Shown piece by piece: positions 22,272 through 30,658 of a stretch of 33,059 nt of DNA. Position 1 is the stretch's first letter, and every line of letters begins with the position of its first letter. Source of the DNA: Streptomyces sp. I05A-00742 (lineage in GTDB: Bacteria > Actinomycetota > Actinomycetes > Streptomycetales > Streptomycetaceae); contig NZ_JABETO010000045.1 in NCBI RefSeq assembly GCF_013055795.1, positions 1 through 33,059 on the forward strand, given 5' to 3'. The position numbers and the translations under genes were made by a program. The notes under the pieces were generated by a model. That model did not search any database and was not told the DNA's origin. It saw nothing but the letters and a program-made list of their open reading frames with translations.

Positions 22272-22454
22272 GTGTCCGAGACGCACTCCGCGCAGCCCGC
22301 GCACTCCACCGCCGAACACCGCATCAGCACCAGCGAACGCGGCTCCTTCTGCACCGCCCGCTGCACCTGCGGCTGGCTCGGCCCCGCCCGCCGGGCCCGC
22401 TCCCTCGCCCGCACCGACGCGGACGGGCACCTCGCGGAGGCCACGCGGGGGTAG
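22272..22454 (+). CDS. Small Cys-containing conserved protein
   Basis: This 60-aa protein contains SFCTARCTCGWLGPARRARS, with three cysteines and a Trp that could bind a metal, followed by DADGHL. The pattern C-x3-C-x-C-G-W recurs in small Streptomyces proteins of unknown function. GTG 22272 begins MSETHSAQPAHS; no strong ribosome site is seen. It is divergent from the lipoprotein gene and precedes the flavin oxidase gene by 128 bp, a gap that holds GGGGAACACGG direct repeats. Confidence 0.6.
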   Translation: MSETHSAQPAHSTAEHRISTSERGSFCTARCTCGWLGPARRARSLARTDADGHLAEATRG

Positions 22455-22582
22455 CGGGGGTAGCCGGCGGGAACCGTTCCCGCTTCCCGATCATCTGTTC
22501 CTTAAGCCGGACGGGAAACACGGGGAAGACCGGAATTCCGGGGAACACGGGGAACACGGGAACTATGGGGGCGAACACGGCC

Positions 22583-24175
22583 ATGAACAGGCGCACTCTG
22601 CTGACGGCGGCGACGGGACTGACAGCGGCGGCCTGGGCCGCCCCGACCGCCCTGGGCACCGCCGTCGCGGCCCCGGCGGCCCCCGCGGGCCGTACGGCCC
22701 CCGCCGCCCCCGCCGCCTCCGGTACGTCCGGCGCCGCGCGCGCCGCCAAGGTCCGCGCCGCCGACTGGACGGCCCTGGGCAAGGGCCTCAAGGGCGGCCT
22801 CATACGACCCGGCGACGCCGACTACGCGACCGCCAGGCAGCTGTACAACACCCGCTTCGACACCCAGCGCCCGGCCGGCGTCGCGTACGTCGCGGGCACC
22901 CAGGACATCGCCGCGTGCCTGTCCTTCGCCCGCCGCTTCTCCATACCCGTGTCCATACGCAACGGCGGCCACAGCTACGCCGGTTGGTCCGGCGGCGACG
23001 GCCGGATGGTGCTCGACGTGTCGCGGATGAAGACCATCCGCACCCCCACCTCCTCGTCCGCCGTCATCGGCGCAGGGGCCAAGCTCATCGACGTCTACAC
23101 CGGTCTGGCCGCGCACGGCGTCACCATCCCCGCGGGCTCCTGCCCCACGGTCGGCGTCTCGGGCCTCACCCTCGGCGGCGGCCACGGCGTCCTCTCCCGG
23201 GCGTACGGCCTGACCTGCGACAGCCTCACCGGCGCCACCCTCGTCACCGCCGACGGCAAGACCGTCGAGTGCGACGCCAAGCACAACGCCGATCTCTTCT
23301 GGGCCCTGCGCGGCGCGGGCAACGGCAACTTCGGCGTCGTCACCGAACTCCGGTTCCGCACCCGGCGGGTCGGCGACGGCGTGACCGGCTACGTCTCCTG
23401 GCCCTGGGCCAAGGCCGCCGACGTCATCCGCGCCTGGCAGGAGTGGGGACCGACCCAGCCGGACGAGATCTGGTCCGCCTGCGACCTCGCCGTCACCCCC
23501 GGCCGGACCCCGCGCATCGCCGTCGCCGCCTTCTCCCTCGGCACCAAGGGCGGCCTCGCCAACGCGCTCGACAAGCTCGCCGCCAAGGTCGGCGGCGGCA
23601 AGGCGAGCATCTCGGTGCGCAGCCGCTCGTACCTCGACAGCATGCGCCGCTACGCCGGCTGCGCCGACCTGACCCTCCCTCAATCCCACCTGCCGGGCCG
23701 CACCCCCGGCCGCGACAAGGCCGGCAGGCTCGGCCGCGAGACGTACGCCGCGCGCTCCGACTTCTACGACCGCTCGCTGAACGCGGCCGGCATCCGCACG
23801 CTCCTCGACCAGACCGAGCGGTTCGGCCGCCGGGGCGGGGGCGGCGGCGGATCCATCCAGCTGACGGCGCTCGGCGGCGCCGTCAACCGCGTCAAGCCGC
23901 TGGACACGGCGTTCGTGCACCGCCGCTCGCGGTTCCTGGCCCAGTACCTCACCTCATGGGGGACCGCGGCGTCCGGCGGCCCGCAGGTCGCCTGGCTCGA
24001 CGGCCTCCACGCGGCGATGCGCCGTCACGCGTCCGGCGCCGCCTACCAGAACTACGCGGACGCGGGTCTGAAGGACTGGCGCCGGGCCTACTACGGGGAC
24101 GCCTCGGACCGGCTGACGAAGCTGAAGCGCCAGTACGACCCGCAGCGGGTGTTCAGCTTCCCGCAGGCGCTGTAG
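22583..24175 (+). CDS. Secreted BBE-type FAD-linked oxidase
   Basis: The 530-aa protein starts MNRRTLLTAATGLTAAAW, a twin-arginine-like signal ending near AVAAPAAPAG, followed by a Pro/Ala linker. The FAD-binding domain (about residues 100-270) carries RNGGHSYAGWS, whose His is a covalent flavin site, and PAGSCPTVGVSGLTLGGGHG, whose Cys is the second covalent site, so a bicovalent flavin is predicted. The C-terminal YQNYADAGLKDWRRAYYGD and RLTKLKRQYDPQRVFSF are the berberine-bridge motifs, with Tyr near the active site. The substrate is probably an oligosaccharide or secondary alcohol (family inference). ATG 22583 follows GGGGGCG. A strong hairpin ends the gene. Confidence 0.92.
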   Translation: MNRRTLLTAATGLTAAAWAAPTALGTAVAAPAAPAGRTAPAAPAASGTSGAARAAKVRAADWTALGKGLKGGLIRPGDADYATARQLYNTRFDTQRPAGVAYVAGTQDIAACLSFARRFSIPVSIRNGGHSYAGWSGGDGRMVLDVSRMKTIRTPTSSSAVIGAGAKLIDVYTGLAAHGVTIPAGSCPTVGVSGLTLGGGHGVLSRAYGLTCDSLTGATLVTADGKTVECDAKHNADLFWALRGAGNGNFGVVTELRFRTRRVGDGVTGYVSWPWAKAADVIRAWQEWGPTQPDEIWSACDLAVTPGRTPRIAVAAFSLGTKGGLANALDKLAAKVGGGKASISVRSRSYLDSMRRYAGCADLTLPQSHLPGRTPGRDKAGRLGRETYAARSDFYDRSLNAAGIRTLLDQTERFGRRGGGGGGSIQLTALGGAVNRVKPLDTAFVHRRSRFLAQYLTSWGTAASGGPQVAWLDGLHAAMRRHASGAAYQNYADAGLKDWRRAYYGDASDRLTKLKRQYDPQRVFSFPQAL

Positions 24176-24188
24176 ACGCGGATACACG

Positions 24189-24229
24189 CCGCGGCCCCGG
24201 CCCCCGGTGGATGGGGACCGGGGCCGCGG
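24189..24229. terminator. Terminator between convergent oxidase and PAP2 genes
   Basis: CCGCGGCCCCGG (24189-24200) pairs perfectly with CCGGGGCCGCGG (24218-24229), loop 17 nt, beginning 13 nt after the oxidase stop. Confidence 0.82.
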
Positions 24230-24258
24230 CGCGCGCCCGGGGGGTGTGTGTTCGCCCC

Positions 24259-24987
24259 CTAGGCAGCCAATCCCTTATCGCCATGGTGCGCCTGACGGCC
24301 CGTAACCGCCTCCGGCTCCTCGGCGACCACGATCGGCGCGGGCGCCCGACGGGAGTGGACCAGCCGCCCCGCCCTGGTCCCGGCGACCCGCACGGTCAGC
24401 GGCGTCAGCAGCATCATCGCCAGCGGCGCCAGGAGCAGCACCACGGCGGTCCCCAGCGCCAGCCCGCCGATCACGTCCGTGGGGTAGTGCACACCCATGA
24501 AGACCCGGCAGAAGCCCTCCAGGAACGCGAGGCCGATGCCGACCAGTCCGTATTTACGGTGCGCCACGAACAGGCCCACGCCCAGCGCCATCGTCAGCGT
24601 GGCGTGGTCGCTGACGAACGAGAAGTCGGTCTTGCCCTTGACCAGGACGTCGATCCCCTGGTGCTCCAGGAACGGCCGGGGCCGCCGGACGAAGCCGCGG
24701 ATCGGCACGTTCACCAGCAGCGCGAGGCCCGCCGCCAACGGCGCCCACAGCAGCGCGGCCACCCCGCCGGCCGCGTCCGGGCTCCGCCGCACGCTCCACC
24801 ACGCACAGACCATCAGAACGCCGAGGCCGAACACGATTCCGTACTCGCCGATGAACTCCATCGTGCGGTCCACCCAGCCCGGGGCGTCCTTGGCCAGTCC
24901 GTTGATGTCGTAGAGCAGGCTGACGTCGGGGCCCGACGAGCCTCCCTTGGCATCCGCCAGGGGATGGACCGCCTCGTGTCCGGGCAT
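24259..24987 (-). CDS. PAP2-family membrane phosphatase
   Basis: The 242-aa protein has about five membrane helices and the three-part acid phosphatase signature: R-x6-RP (IRGFVRRPRPF), S-D-H (FVSDHATLT) and R-x5-H-x3-D (CRVFMGVHYPTD), with Arg, His and Asp all present. Such enzymes act on lipid phosphates, such as undecaprenyl diphosphate or phosphatidic acid, at the outer membrane face. ATG 24987 is chosen for the ribosome site AAGGGGG 6 nt upstream, though the frame is open to 25119. It converges with the oxidase gene. Confidence 0.9.
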   Translation of the reverse strand: MPGHEAVHPLADAKGGSSGPDVSLLYDINGLAKDAPGWVDRTMEFIGEYGIVFGLGVLMVCAWWSVRRSPDAAGGVAALLWAPLAAGLALLVNVPIRGFVRRPRPFLEHQGIDVLVKGKTDFSFVSDHATLTMALGVGLFVAHRKYGLVGIGLAFLEGFCRVFMGVHYPTDVIGGLALGTAVVLLLAPLAMMLLTPLTVRVAGTRAGRLVHSRRAPAPIVVAEEPEAVTGRQAHHGDKGLAA

Positions 24988-25178
24988 GTGGTGCCCCCTT
25001 ATCTGTCGCCTGTAGCTCGGTGCAGCTGCCAAACCCCCGTGGTCCGTGCGCCCATGGTGAGGCGCGGCTCGCCCACCCCCATGGAACGCGCCTCTCCGAC
25101 CCGGCGTTCCGCTCTCCACCCAATGATCACCAGGACGTTATCCAAGGGTGACCGGGGCTGGAGCAGGAGGCCCAGGGT

Positions 25179-26183
25179 TCACACGCCGTTCGGCCTGGGC
25201 AACGCTTTCGCCCCCGCATCCGTCACGCGCGTGGCACCGATGTAATCCGGGGTATCGATTTTGTCGAACCGGTTCACGGCACCCGTGTGAGGCGCGTTGA
25301 TCATGTACCCGCCCCCCACGTACAGCCCCACGTGATGGATCGAACGCGGGTCGTTCAGGTTGTGCGCGAAGAAGACGAGGTCCCCCGGCATCAGCTCGTC
25401 CCGCTTCGGGTGCGGCCCGGCGTTCCACTGGTCGTTCGCCACCCGCGGCAACTCGATCCCGACGGACGCGTACGCCGCCTTCGTCAACCCCGAACAGTCG
25501 AACCGCCCGCCGTCCTCTTTACCACCGTCCCCGCCCCAGAGGTAGGGCTTCCCCAACTGCGCCTGCGCGAAGTAGATCGCCCCGGCCGCCTGCTGCGAGG
25601 GCGCTACGCGGCCCACGGGGCGGGCGAAGCTCTTCTCCAGGCTGCGGATGGATTTGACGTAGCCCTGGGTCTCGGTGATCGACGGGACGCCGGACGCCTG
25701 GATGACGCGGTAGGGCCCGGCGTTGTAGGCGGCCAGCATGTTGTTGGTGGCGTCCCCCGGCACGCCCTTGACGTCCTTCGCCAGCGCGCAGTCGTAGGTG
25801 GCGGCGGAGGCGATGGCATCCGCCGGTTCCCATATGTTCGGCCTGCCGTCACCGTTGCCGTCGACGCCGTACCGGGCCCATGTCTCGGGGATGAACTGCG
25901 CCAGGCCCAGAGCACCGGCGGGGCTCTTCGCGTCCGGCTTCCAGTTGCTCTCCGTGTAGAGCTGGGCGGCGAGCAGGGCAGGGGTTATGGCCTCGCACAG
26001 ATTGCCCCACTTCTCCAGGAACGGCTGGTAGGCGACCGGGACCGCCCCCTTCGCCAGTCCCACCGCGCCACGCGCCCCGCCTCCGAGGTTCGTGGCCATG
26101 CTGAACATCGCGAAGAAGAGCAGCCCGAGGAGACTCAGGCACATTCCGATGCCTACGCCGACACCCACCCACCACTTCCGCAC
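25179..26183 (-). CDS. Lytic transglycosylase/NlpC-P60 bifunctional hydrolase
   Basis: The N-terminus RKWWVGVGVGIGMCLSLLGLLFFAMF is a signal anchor or signal peptide. An SLT lysozyme-like domain follows, with catalytic Glu in AQLYTESNWKPDA and the motifs GALGLAQFIPETW and LAAYNAGP. A C-terminal NlpC/P60 domain has Cys in RFDCSGLTKAAY and His in IHHVGLYVGGG. One protein can thus cut both glycan strands and peptide stems. GTG 26183 is preferred, having GGGGGAG upstream; the frame extends to a GTG at 26201, inside that ribosome site. It may work with the NlpC hydrolase at 12446 in cell-wall turnover. Confidence 0.92.
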   Translation of the reverse strand: MRKWWVGVGVGIGMCLSLLGLLFFAMFSMATNLGGGARGAVGLAKGAVPVAYQPFLEKWGNLCEAITPALLAAQLYTESNWKPDAKSPAGALGLAQFIPETWARYGVDGNGDGRPNIWEPADAIASAATYDCALAKDVKGVPGDATNNMLAAYNAGPYRVIQASGVPSITETQGYVKSIRSLEKSFARPVGRVAPSQQAAGAIYFAQAQLGKPYLWGGDGGKEDGGRFDCSGLTKAAYASVGIELPRVANDQWNAGPHPKRDELMPGDLVFFAHNLNDPRSIHHVGLYVGGGYMINAPHTGAVNRFDKIDTPDYIGATRVTDAGAKALPRPNGV

Positions 26184-26367
26184 CCCGCGATTCTCCCCCA
26201 CTGGCCCGTCATGTACCCGTAGTTCAGGGGAGGATCAGGGAAAGCCACAAGGTGGCTCAGGGGCGCATCCCGGAGCGTGCCCGCGCCCTCCCCGCACCGA
26301 AGCCCGTGCGCCCCCTGCTCCGACGGCCGCTCACGCCTCTCACGGCGCCCCCGACCGGTTGCCTCCT

Positions 26368-28101
26368 CTATTCCACGAGGAATCCGCCGCACGCGAAGCT
26401 GGCGTACTCCTTGGGGCTTTTGACGTGGAGAAAGTTCACTGTCCAACTACCCGGGTCGTTGGTGACCGGGACGCGCGTCGCCTCCGTCCCACCCCGCACC
26501 GTCCTGCCGAAGTCGTCGGGAAAGGTGCGGTACACCCACTTTTGCGGGTCATCGGCGAAGAGGTTCACCGGCTCGGTGGTGTAGCCGAGATCGAGATTTC
26601 CGATGTTCCCCTGGTGCGGGTGCGGCTTGCCGGTCTTCTCGTCGATCCAGTGAGGCGACTTGACGGCCACCGAGACGTAGTAGGGCGTCTTCGGCTTGTC
26701 GTCCACGTACTTGAGGCGGAACCCGATCCTCACCTTGCCCGGAGGCGTCTCCCCGTCCGGGTTCTGCGGGTCAGTGATGGAGATCTGGAGGTTGTCGATG
26801 CCTTCCGTGGGCGGGGTGCTGCACTCGCCCTCGAAAGATTGGCCCCCCTCCTTGTGTTGCCAGGAGCCGCGGTAGCCGTCCGTCGCCTCCACGTACGCGG
26901 GAGGCACCTTCGGCCCGCCCCCGCCCCCGCTCCCACTGGCGCCCCCGCCGGCGCCCGAAGCCCCGGGAGTCGGCCGGCCGACGTCCTGCGCCACGGCCTC
27001 CGACGCCTTCCGGCCCTCGGACGCCTCCCGGTCCTCGCTCCCTCCCGGCTTCATCACGCCGTACGCCGCCACCCCTCCGACGACGACCGACGCCACGGCC
27101 GCCGCGGCATAGACCAGCCCCCGGCGCGAACGCCGCTGCTGCGGCGGCCCGGGCGGCATCTGCGGCACGTACGTCGGCGTGTACGCGGCCCCCGTGGGCC
27201 GCGCGGGTATGAGCCCCGCCGCGACCGCCGCCGGGACGTCGTCCGGCGCCCGCTCGCCGAGGTCGGCCAGCGACCGGTACACCGGGTCGTCGACGAGCGA
27301 GGACGTCACCGCGCACCGGGCGATGACCTCGGCGGGGGCGGGCCGCACGGCCGGGTCCGCGGCGGTGCAGGCGCGGATCAGTTCGGCGAGGGCGGAATCC
27401 ACCCCCTCCGCGTCGACGGCGCCGTGCACGACCCGGTAGACGACGGACTCCAGGGACCCCTCGCCGTACGGCGGACGGCCGGTCGCCACGCAGGCCATGG
27501 TGGCGCCCAGGGCGAACACGTCCGCCGCGGCGGTGACTTCATTACGGGTGATGACCTCGGGGGCGGTGTAACCGGGGGTACCGGGCGCGACACCGGTCCG
27601 GGTGAGGGCCGTCTGTTCGGCACCCCGGGCGATCCCGAAGTCGATCAGTTTCGGGCCGACCGGCGACAGGATGATGTTGTGCGGCTTCAGGTCGCGGTGG
27701 GTGATCCCGTGCCCGTGCACCTGCGCGAGCGCCTCCGCGAGCGCGGCGAACAGCCGGAAGCAGGTCTCCTGCGGGAGCGGCCCGCGGGCGCGCGTCACCT
27801 CGGTCAGGGTCGGCCCTGGGACGTATTCGGTCGCCAGCCAGTACGGCGTCGTCTCCAGCGAGGCGTCCACCAGGTTGGCCGTGTACGCGCTGCGCACGGC
27901 CCGCACCGTCTCCACCTCGCGCCGGAAACGCGCCAACGCCTCGGCGGACTGGGCGAAGTCGTCCCGGACCACCTTGATCGCGAGCTGCCGCCCGCCCGGC
28001 GACCTGCCCAGGTACACCTGTCCCATCCCACCGCTGCCGAGCCGGGCGAGAACGGTGTGCGGGCCGATGACCGGAGGATCGTGAGGGCGCAGGGGTTCCA
28101 C
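26368..28101 (-). CDS. Membrane Ser/Thr protein kinase with extracellular domain
   Basis: The 577-aa protein has a Hanks-type kinase domain (residues 15-280): glycine loop GSGGMG, K43 in AIKVV, catalytic loop HRDLKPHN with D137, and D154 in IDFG, all intact. A Pro-rich juxtamembrane region leads to one membrane helix (GLVYAAAAVASVVVGGVAAYG, about 327-347). A Ser/Gly/Asp linker and an extracellular domain of about 180 residues follow, with two Cys (GECSTPP, FACGGF). The outer domain lacks PASTA repeats and resembles no sensor I know. GTG 28101 begins MEPLRPHDPPVIG, as is common in Streptomyces kinases. The gene lies 184 bp upstream of the SLT/NlpC gene on the same strand. Confidence 0.93.
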   Translation of the reverse strand: MEPLRPHDPPVIGPHTVLARLGSGGMGQVYLGRSPGGRQLAIKVVRDDFAQSAEALARFRREVETVRAVRSAYTANLVDASLETTPYWLATEYVPGPTLTEVTRARGPLPQETCFRLFAALAEALAQVHGHGITHRDLKPHNIILSPVGPKLIDFGIARGAEQTALTRTGVAPGTPGYTAPEVITRNEVTAAADVFALGATMACVATGRPPYGEGSLESVVYRVVHGAVDAEGVDSALAELIRACTAADPAVRPAPAEVIARCAVTSSLVDDPVYRSLADLGERAPDDVPAAVAAGLIPARPTGAAYTPTYVPQMPPGPPQQRRSRRGLVYAAAAVASVVVGGVAAYGVMKPGGSEDREASEGRKASEAVAQDVGRPTPGASGAGGGASGSGGGGGPKVPPAYVEATDGYRGSWQHKEGGQSFEGECSTPPTEGIDNLQISITDPQNPDGETPPGKVRIGFRLKYVDDKPKTPYYVSVAVKSPHWIDEKTGKPHPHQGNIGNLDLGYTTEPVNLFADDPQKWVYRTFPDDFGRTVRGGTEATRVPVTNDPGSWTVNFLHVKSPKEYASFACGGFLVE

Positions 28102-28215
28102 GGCCCAGACTTTGCCATAAGGAGTGCGGTCCGGAGGGGCCTCGTCCCTGTGGGACCGGCAACAGTTCAGGCCTCCCCTGGGCGGGCGTTCACGAGCCGC
28201 GCGCCGCGCGCCGCG

Positions 28216-28677
28216 TCAGGAGGCGAGCCGGAACCAGACCGTCTTCCCCGTCCCCGGCCCGTGCCGGCAGACACCCCAGTCCGTGGCGCACGCCCCGACG
28301 ATCAGCATCCCGTTGCCGCGCTCCGGCCGCTCGTCCGGCTCCCAGCGCCGCGGCATGACCGGCACGGGCAGCCCGGGGGCGTCGTCCCGCACATGCACCC
28401 GCACCCCACCCGTCGCCCACTCCACGTGCAGCCCGACGGGCGTCGGGCAACCGGTGCGCTCGCAGGCGTCGATCGCGTTGGTGACCAGCTCGGACGTCAG
28501 GAGCATTGCCATTTCGGTCAGTTCCGCCGCGTGGACCTCGCTGATGGCCGTCCGGACGGCCTCACGGGCAGCCCCCACCCAGGCGGGGGTGGGCGGGAAG
28601 AGGAGGGAGAAGTCGGTGCGGGGACGGAGGTGAGGGTACGGGTCGGCAGCCGGGGCCAGGGTGGTGATGGGACACAT
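28216..28677 (-). CDS. RsbW-like ATP-binding regulatory protein
   Basis: The 153-aa protein is a histidine-kinase-like ATPase of the anti-sigma (RsbW/SpoIIAB) type: N-box ELVTNAIDAC, then VRVHVRDDAPGLP and ERGNGMLIVGACATDWG. Residues for ATP binding are present. ATG 28677 is supported by AAGGAG 6 nt upstream. These proteins phosphorylate anti-sigma antagonists or bind sigma factors; in Streptomyces many occur beside XRE/DUF397 pairs like the divergent one at 28957-30344. The partner sigma factor is not in the window. Confidence 0.88.
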   Translation of the reverse strand: MCPITTLAPAADPYPHLRPRTDFSLLFPPTPAWVGAAREAVRTAISEVHAAELTEMAMLLTSELVTNAIDACERTGCPTPVGLHVEWATGGVRVHVRDDAPGLPVPVMPRRWEPDERPERGNGMLIVGACATDWGVCRHGPGTGKTVWFRLAS

Positions 28678-28956
28678 GCGTGACTCCTTGGGTTCACCGG
28701 TGCCCGCCCGTTCACGTGCGGTGGCATTGCCGTCGACACGCACACGGCGCGGCCAGCCCGGTTGTGGGATGGCAACCGGGCGGACCGGGCCCGCGCGACG
28801 GTGCGCTTCCGGCTTACGGCGGCGGGGAGGGCGGTCGGATCGACCGTAGGGGATTGAAGTTTCCTATCTGCAACCCACCAAGGGAGATTGCCACCAACGA
28901 GTGGTCCCCGCCGGCCAAAACCAGGCAGACTGCTGACGATCCACAGGAGGGCTTGC

Positions 28957-29844
28957 ATGGGCCTACGCGCCAACCCGACTCAACGACAGCGCCGCTTGGG
29001 CATCGAATTGCGCAGACTCCGTCTTTCCGCCGGACTGTCCGTCGGCGAAGCCGCGGCAGCGGCAGGGCTCGGCCCGCCCCACTTGGGGCACATCGAGGCG
29101 GCTCGTACAGCCATTCCCGAGGTGAAGTTGCGGGCTCTGACTGACGCGTACGGTTGCGGATCAGAGCCCTTGGTTGATGCTCTGGCGACCATGAGTCGGG
29201 CAACCGGGCGCGGGTGGTGGTCCGATTACAAGCGCCACATGGATGCCCAGGCCCTCGACCTGGCCGAGCTGGAGTCGACCTCCGTGTCGTGCCGCTCCTT
29301 CCAGTGGCTGTACGTGCCGGGCCTGCTTCAGACACCCGAATACGTCCGGGCGCTCATCGAGAGCGGCGGACCCAACACTGACCCGACACTTCGCGACAAG
29401 TACATCGAATTCCGGCTGCGGCGACAGCATGCCGTCCTGTCGGGCACCCTGCGGTTCCATGCGGTGATCCACGAGACCGCTCTGCGCATGCAATTCGTGC
29501 CGCCGGACGTCATGCGTGATCAGATCGAGCACCTGGTCCGCATGGCGCGCCTGCCTCATGTGCGGATCCAGCTCCTGCCGTTCAAGAACGATGTCCGTCC
29601 ACCCATCTTCAGCACACCCTTCCTCGTCTTCGAGGCGGCCGTCCCGGAGCTCGGCACCGTCTACGTCGAACAGCCGGTGACATCTCCCTTCCTCAACGAG
29701 CAGCAACATCTTGGGGGCTTCGCCGAGTTGTTCGATGACCTACAGAAACTGGCTCTGCCGACGATTGCCCCTCGAAGTGAATGCGAGTTCCCTTCGAGAA
29801 GAGACTCACTGAGCCTCATTCAACACTTGCTGTACACCCTCTGA
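28957..29844 (+). CDS. XRE/DUF5753 regulator (WhiJ-like)
   Basis: The 295-aa protein has an N-terminal Cro/CI helix-turn-helix (LSVGEAAAAAGLGPPHLGHIE, residues about 29-49) and a large C-terminal DUF5753 domain (e.g. YVPGLLQTPEYVRALI and IHETALRMQFVP), a combination found in the WhiJ family of developmental regulators. The start ATG 28957 has a CAGGAGG ribosome site. Two DUF397 genes follow at once (10 bp between the first two). In S. coelicolor such regulators are antagonised by their DUF397 partners and affect sporulation (family knowledge). Binding sites are not obvious. Confidence 0.93.
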   Translation: MGLRANPTQRQRRLGIELRRLRLSAGLSVGEAAAAAGLGPPHLGHIEAARTAIPEVKLRALTDAYGCGSEPLVDALATMSRATGRGWWSDYKRHMDAQALDLAELESTSVSCRSFQWLYVPGLLQTPEYVRALIESGGPNTDPTLRDKYIEFRLRRQHAVLSGTLRFHAVIHETALRMQFVPPDVMRDQIEHLVRMARLPHVRIQLLPFKNDVRPPIFSTPFLVFEAAVPELGTVYVEQPVTSPFLNEQQHLGGFAELFDDLQKLALPTIAPRSECEFPSRRDSLSLIQHLLYTL

Positions 29845-29854
29845 AAGGCGTCCC

Positions 29855-30127
29855 ATGCGAGAGGCACCCTGGCAGAAGTCGAGCTTCAGCGCCCCCGGTG
29901 GCAACGGCGATTGCGTGGAGGTGACCGCCCTCGCGCCCGGCACCCTCCACCTCCGCGAGAGCAACCACCCCGAGACCGCCATAACCTTCACCCCTGCGGC
30001 CCTCCGCTCCCTCCTCTCCCAAGCCCGGAGCGGGCGCCTCGACCGCGAGCTCGACTTCGGCCGTCCCAGTCGATGGCGATCAGGCGGTCAGAGAACCGCA
30101 CCCAGTGCTTGCCATCCGCCCCTGTGA
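29855..30127 (+). CDS. DUF397 protein, partner of the XRE regulator (copy 1)
   Basis: The 90-aa protein starts WQKSSFSAPGGNGDCVEVTA, continues LHLRESNHPETAITFTPAAL and LLSQARSGRLD, the DUF397 pattern with its KSS-x-C-V-E-V core. An extra C-terminal 25 residues (RWRSGGQRTAPSACHPP) look unrelated to the family and suggest the original stop was lost after the duplication. ATG 29855 follows the regulator by 10 bp with AAAGGCG upstream. It probably binds and inhibits the XRE protein (inference). A second copy follows after 10 bp. Confidence 0.88.
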   Translation: MREAPWQKSSFSAPGGNGDCVEVTALAPGTLHLRESNHPETAITFTPAALRSLLSQARSGRLDRELDFGRPSRWRSGGQRTAPSACHPPL

Positions 30128-30319
30128 GGACAGACACGTGTCAGGTTCCCTTTGGAGGAAGTCGAGCTTCAGCAGCGGCATCGGTAGCCAGGACTGCGTG
30201 GAAGTAGCCCGTGTCGGGCCCGGCACCCTCCACCTCCGCGAGAGCGACCGCCCCGAGACCGTTCTCACCCTCACCCCCGCTTCCCTCCGCTCCCTCCTCT
30301 CCCAAGCCCGGAGCGGGCG
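29870..30319 (+). repeat. Tandem 167-bp duplication of DUF397 coding DNA
   Basis: 29870-30036 and 30153-30319 align without gaps (offset 283 bp). Long identical stretches include GGCACCCTCCACCTCCGCGA and CTCCCAAGCCCGGAGCGGGC, despite differences elsewhere. The pattern fits a recent duplication or gene conversion. Confidence 0.85.
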
Positions 30320-30344
30320 TCTCGGGGGCCCCGGCCGACGGTGA
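30138..30344 (+). CDS. DUF397 protein (copy 2)
   Basis: This 68-aa protein (SGSLWRKSSFSSGIGSQDCV; ARVGPGTLHLRES; LLSQARSGRLGG) has the standard DUF397 length. GTG 30138 is chosen because GAGGA lies about 9 nt upstream; the frame runs further back without support. It retains the family core with Cys before V-E-V. Its relation to copy 1 and the shared regulator suggests two antagonists for one DNA-binding protein, or one original and one spare gene. Confidence 0.86.
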   Translation: MSGSLWRKSSFSSGIGSQDCVEVARVGPGTLHLRESDRPETVLTLTPASLRSLLSQARSGRLGGPGRR

Positions 30345-30658
30345 TCGGACGGCCGCCGCCCGGGCGGCAACGGTGGGCGGTTTACATGGCCAGTGCTCTG
30401 CCGTCCGCCCGCATCGTCGTTGCGCGCGTCGAAAGGCGGCCGGCTGGGGAAGGGCGGGCCCGGGGGTGGCTGGGGATGGTTGACGGTTGGAGAGTGGTGG
30501 ATCGGGGCGGGGCAGCGACCCTTTTGTCCGGGAATCGTGCTACGGAATCTCCAATTACTGAGGACGGAGCGGCACCCTGCCACCCATGACCGGATCGTTC
30601 CGGGTCCGGGCACGATCGAGCCTTCAGCGAGGCCCCCTCCGAGCCACAAGATGAACGC
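30345..30658. other. Intergenic region upstream of the hydrolase gene
   Basis: No supported gene. It contains a spaced inverted repeat GATCG...CGATC near 30594-30618 that could be an operator of the GlxA-type regulator downstream (speculative). Confidence 0.4.

Noticed and set aside
22510..22575. GGGGAACACGG direct repeats before the oxidase gene
   Set aside because: Too short and irregular to call as an element or operator.
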